IMG/VR virus record: IMGVR_UViG_3300049793_000022
Coordinates: 1-30,137 of that record
Strand: one strand, 5' to 3'
Source of the DNA: a virus
DNA length: 30,137 nt
Below are positions 28,305-30,137 of this stretch, one piece after another. The notes beneath the pieces were generated by a model that saw nothing but the letters and a program-made list of their open reading frames with translations, searched no databases and was not told the DNA's origin. The position numbers and the translations under genes were made by a program. How positions within the stretch are numbered: the first letter of the stretch is position 1; every line of letters starts with the position of its first letter.

Positions 28305-28543
28305 GCGCTTTCCAGCGCGTGAAGGTAGGTTTCCAGAATAGCTTCCTGTTCGGCCCTCGCCGCTGGATCTTGCTTGCGAAGGGCTATGACCTTTCGAAGC
28401 ACCTTGATATCGTAGCCATTCGATTTGGCTTCCGAGTAGATCTCCTTCTGGCCGTCGCGGAGCTCCTTGATTTCCCCGTCAAGGGTTTCAATTCGCTCTA
28501 CGATCGATCGGAGCTGTGCCCCGCTATTGTGCCCCTCGGACAT
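28301..28543 (-). CDS. GapR/DUF2312-family nucleoid-associated protein
   Basis: 80 residues from the ATG at 28543 (MSEGHNSGAQLRSIVERIET). The helical sequence LDGEIKELRDGQKEIYSEAK, SNGYDIKVLRKVIALRKQDP, and the end EQEAILETYLHALESA match the short GapR family. In Caulobacter GapR binds overtwisted AT-rich DNA ahead of replication forks and stimulates topoisomerases. The family is typical of alphaproteobacteria and their phages. The start lies 20 nt inside the end of the upstream small gene; a longer start at 28699 adds an unrelated Pro-rich leader and is rejected. Confidence 0.85.
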   Translation of the reverse strand: MSEGHNSGAQLRSIVERIETLDGEIKELRDGQKEIYSEAKSNGYDIKVLRKVIALRKQDPAARAEQEAILETYLHALESA

Positions 28544-28727
28544 TCGCGTTCTCGTTTGGTGATGCTGTTGCGGGAACGCGGTGGGGATACTGACTGGCGT
28601 AGTTATCGTTGCGCTTGGCGAGTTGGGCGGCATCGCCATCCAACAGGCGGGCTTGGTTGATGCGTTCGGCACGTAAGGCGGCGCGAAGTAGCACTTCATT
28701 GAGACAGGCTGTAGGAGGCTTGCTCAT
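28524..28727 (-). CDS. Small protein of unknown function
   Basis: 67 residues. The ATG at 28727 overlaps the upstream stop as ATGA. The first half is helical (CLNEVLLRAALRAERINQAR), the second polar and rich in Asn, Ala, Pro (NYASQYPHRVPATASPNENA). It overlaps the GapR-like gene by 20 nt, so that gene's ribosome binding site lies within this frame. No family recognised. The tight junctions support a real gene. Confidence 0.5.
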   Translation of the reverse strand: MSKPPTACLNEVLLRAALRAERINQARLLDGDAAQLAKRNDNYASQYPHRVPATASPNENANVRGAQ

Positions 28728-28927
28728 GCTTCCGCCTGATGATCGATAACCCTGACGTTCGTATATTTCGGGATTTTTGTCCGGCGCCGGGCTGTACCGC
28801 CGGGATGAACCATAAGTGTTTTGCTTTTGATGCCAGCGACCGTAGGATCAGGATTACCGTCAAGCTGGCAAAGTTCGACCTCGCGATCAGAGCCGTATTC
28901 TTGAACCATCACAGAGTATCGCTTCAT
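28724..28927 (-). CDS. Small protein of unknown function
   Basis: 67 residues, beta-rich and basic: MKRYSVMVQEYGSDREVELC, QLDGNPDPTVAGIKSKTLMV, RRRTKIPKYTNVRVIDHQ. It overlaps its neighbours on both sides by ATGA junctions. The layout resembles short phage accessory proteins of early operons; no function can be assigned. Confidence 0.5.
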   Translation of the reverse strand: MKRYSVMVQEYGSDREVELCQLDGNPDPTVAGIKSKTLMVHPGGTARRRTKIPKYTNVRVIDHQAEA

Positions 28928-29127
28928 GCTGCACTCCTGTTTTCGCGTTTCAGCTGCTTGTTGAGGATGTCCTTCAACGCCGCCTGCAATTCCCGAATGC
29001 GGACGCTGGTTTTATAGATGTTGCCGCCCTGCTCGCTGGAAATTACCCCGCGTAAATGGTAGACTTGATGATGCTTTGCGAGCGGGCGGATGCGGCGAAG
29101 GATCTCGGATATACTAGTTCTTTTCAT
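28924..29127 (-). CDS. Small basic helical protein of unknown function
   Basis: 67 residues from the ATG at 29127 (MKRTSISEILRRIRPLAKHH), overlapping the DnaA-like gene stop as TGATG; an upstream ATG at 29172 would sit inside that gene. Residues 40-66 (KTSVRIRELQAALKDILNKQ, LKRENRSAA) form a charged helix. Basic character fits nucleic-acid binding, and the coupling to the DnaA-like gene suggests a linked job in replication, but this is inference. Confidence 0.55.
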   Translation of the reverse strand: MKRTSISEILRRIRPLAKHHQVYHLRGVISSEQGGNIYKTSVRIRELQAALKDILNKQLKRENRSAA

Positions 29128-29576
29128 CACAGCATCGCCTCCACATGGGCCACGTCGAAGGCGAGTTTCCAATCCTTGAGCAAATTTGCTTCAATCTTTC
29201 GATACCCGTGCATTACGGTCGTATGATCCCGGCCACCAAGGCGCCGGCCAATCTCTGGATAGGATTTGATAGTGTGGAACTTGCAAAGATACATCGCGAC
29301 CTGACGGGCATAGACGACCGGGGCCGTTCGACGCGCGGATTTGATCTGGCTGCTTGTAAGATCGAAATATTTGCAACAGACGCGCAGAACGTCGTCTATT
29401 TTGGTCTGGCTACCGGGTGCTGCCTTCTCGGATATGATCTCAAACCATGGCTCTTTTTTTTGCGGAGCAGCGACAACGATCAATGGTTTTAGAACAGATG
29501 CTTGAAAGCGTGGTGGCGCCCCAAGCCGCATAAGCCTCGCCTTGTGTTCCGCATGGAATGTTTCGACTAAAGACAT
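29127..29576 (-). CDS. Stand-alone DnaA domain IV (DnaA-box binding) protein
   Basis: 149 residues. Residues 58-135 match the C-terminal DNA-binding domain of DnaA: IDDVLRVCCKYFDLTSSQIK, then ARQVAMYLCKFHTIKSYPEI, and GRRLGGRDHTTVMHGYRKIE with the signature RDHTTV at 116-121 that contacts the DnaA box. There is no AAA+ ATPase domain; the first 57 residues are a short unrelated leader. Such a protein could bind DnaA boxes on phage or host DNA and either recruit the initiator or compete with it. It is the second gene of the early-type operon. Confidence 0.85.
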   Translation of the reverse strand: MSLVETFHAEHKARLMRLGAPPRFQASVLKPLIVVAAPQKKEPWFEIISEKAAPGSQTKIDDVLRVCCKYFDLTSSQIKSARRTAPVVYARQVAMYLCKFHTIKSYPEIGRRLGGRDHTTVMHGYRKIEANLLKDWKLAFDVAHVEAML

Positions 29577-29598
29577 TTTCCCCTCCCCAAGTTAAGCG

Positions 29599-30033
29599 TT
29601 ATTTTCCAGCCAAGGGGCGGTACGGGCCGCCGAGTTGACTAACAAGCTCGCGAGCATGAGCAATAGACGGGCTATGAAAGTGCGCGTCCCCCTGAGCCAG
29701 TAGCGATTCCATTCTTGCGATCCGCGCCTTGAGGTCTCGTAATTCATTCCGGGCGTCCCTTTCGTTTTTCTCTTTGATGGCGTCGGCTATTTGATCTATT
29801 TCCCAAGTCTCAATCTGGCGCGCTTTCGAGTACCAAATGTCCGTCGCCCTCCAGAATGCCAGCCCGGCTAATTTCGCCGCGCGCTCAACAGCATCCCTAA
29901 CCTTTTCACCCCCAGGTCGCGGCTCAGCTAATTCCTGGAGCCACTTCGCAACCCTGCTCGGTGGGGGGTTCCCAACGATTCTGGGTTCTGTTCCCGGTGC
30001 ACTCCCAAGACTCTCCCCGCATTCTTTCCCCAT
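29599..30033 (-). CDS. Conserved rhizobial-phage-type protein of unknown function
   Basis: 144 residues. The N-terminal 45 residues are Gly/Pro-rich and variable. Then VRDAVERAAKLAGLAFWRAT, DIWYSKARQIETWEIDQIAD and KNERDARNELRDLKARIARM form a conserved-looking helical core that resembles a helix-turn-helix followed by a coiled coil, ending with HSPSIAHARELVSQLG. I recall similar sequences in rhizobial prophages. The AAGGAG 7 nt before the ATG at 30033 is the best ribosome binding site of the operon. A DNA-binding role is plausible but unproven. Confidence 0.65.
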   Translation of the reverse strand: MGKECGESLGSAPGTEPRIVGNPPPSRVAKWLQELAEPRPGGEKVRDAVERAAKLAGLAFWRATDIWYSKARQIETWEIDQIADAIKEKNERDARNELRDLKARIARMESLLAQGDAHFHSPSIAHARELVSQLGGPYRPLAGK

Positions 30034-30137
30034 GACGCAACTCCTTACTGGTGTGGGACAAATGGCTTTTCAAACAATCGGCTTTCACGCCGCACTCATT
30101 CTCAACAAGCTACGAAATGAACGATTGAAGTCCGCAG
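30034..30137 (-). other. Leader at the right edge; ribosome binding site, no clear gene
   Basis: About 100 nt ahead of the first complete gene. AAGGAG at its end (about 30046-30041) serves the ATG at 30033. All three minus-strand frames are closed by stops within it, one only at about 30085, so the tail of an upstream gene cannot be excluded. No convincing promoter or operator is seen. Confidence 0.35.

Noticed and set aside
28544-28699. N-terminal extension of the GapR-like protein
   Set aside because: The added leader is Pro/Thr-rich and unlike the family, which starts near MSEGHNSG at 28543.
30085-30137. Possible C-terminal end of an upstream gene at the right edge
   Set aside because: Only 17 codons before a stop, with no way to judge the frame from this window.
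1-30137. CRISPR arrays, integrase, repressor, reverse transcriptase or rRNA genes
   Set aside because: Looked for on both strands; no repeat-spacer pattern and no recognisable protein or RNA of these kinds was seen.

Overview
This window is part of a tailed bacteriophage (or prophage) genome, most likely of podovirus type, from an alphaproteobacterial host. Every convincing gene lies on the minus strand, so transcription runs from position 30137 towards 1. A small GapR/DUF2312-type protein, a DUF6456-like protein, a DUF1376 protein and a GTA-type holin, together with moderately high GC, point to Hyphomicrobiales (Bradyrhizobium/Rhizobium relatives); the host is inferred, not proven. I see no integrase, repressor or attachment site here, so the lifestyle is undetermined.

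Layout in the order of transcription. (1) 30137-26478: an early-type operon of small overlapping genes: an unknown conserved protein, a stand-alone DnaA domain IV, three short unknown proteins, a GapR-like protein, an HNH endonuclease, a DUF1376 replication-type protein, a DUF6456-like protein and another unknown. (2) 26386-26145: three tRNA genes with unusual features, preceded by a strong GNRA-loop hairpin. (3) 26045-18723: the packaging and head module: TerS, TerL, a portal protein encoded in two separate pieces with an unrelated gene between them, a small unknown, scaffold and an SU10-type major capsid protein. (4) 18662-15653: an HNH-like homing endonuclease gene directly behind the capsid gene, four small head/decoration-type genes, and a second HNH-AP2 endonuclease whose first 18 or so residues copy the N-terminus of the next gene. 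(5) 15653-7164: SU10-type adaptor, tail nozzle-like protein, glycine-rich adhesin-like protein, GNAT-like protein, and three ejection-type proteins plus a transglycosylase. (6) 7159-3672: a collar-domain fibre, endolysin and a remarkably crowded lysis region with up to eight tiny membrane or exported proteins. (7) 3557-1: host-recognition proteins (Fn3-like, lectin-like and a large tail spike with a glycosidase-like domain that runs off the left edge).

Most neighbouring genes overlap as ATGA, TGATG or TAATG, so translational coupling is the rule. Breaks in this pattern carry hairpins: a UUCG-loop terminator, terminators after the lysis region and after the capsid-adjacent endonuclease, and two hairpins that appear to hide ribosome binding sites (one in the lysis region, one at the capsid-adjacent endonuclease).

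The most notable items are the split portal gene, the endonuclease carrying a synonymously recoded copy of its neighbour's N-terminus, the two ribosome-site hairpins, the odd tRNAs (class I bodies with leucine anticodons; a Met-type tRNA with a C1/A72 mismatch), and the DnaA domain IV that lacks an ATPase.
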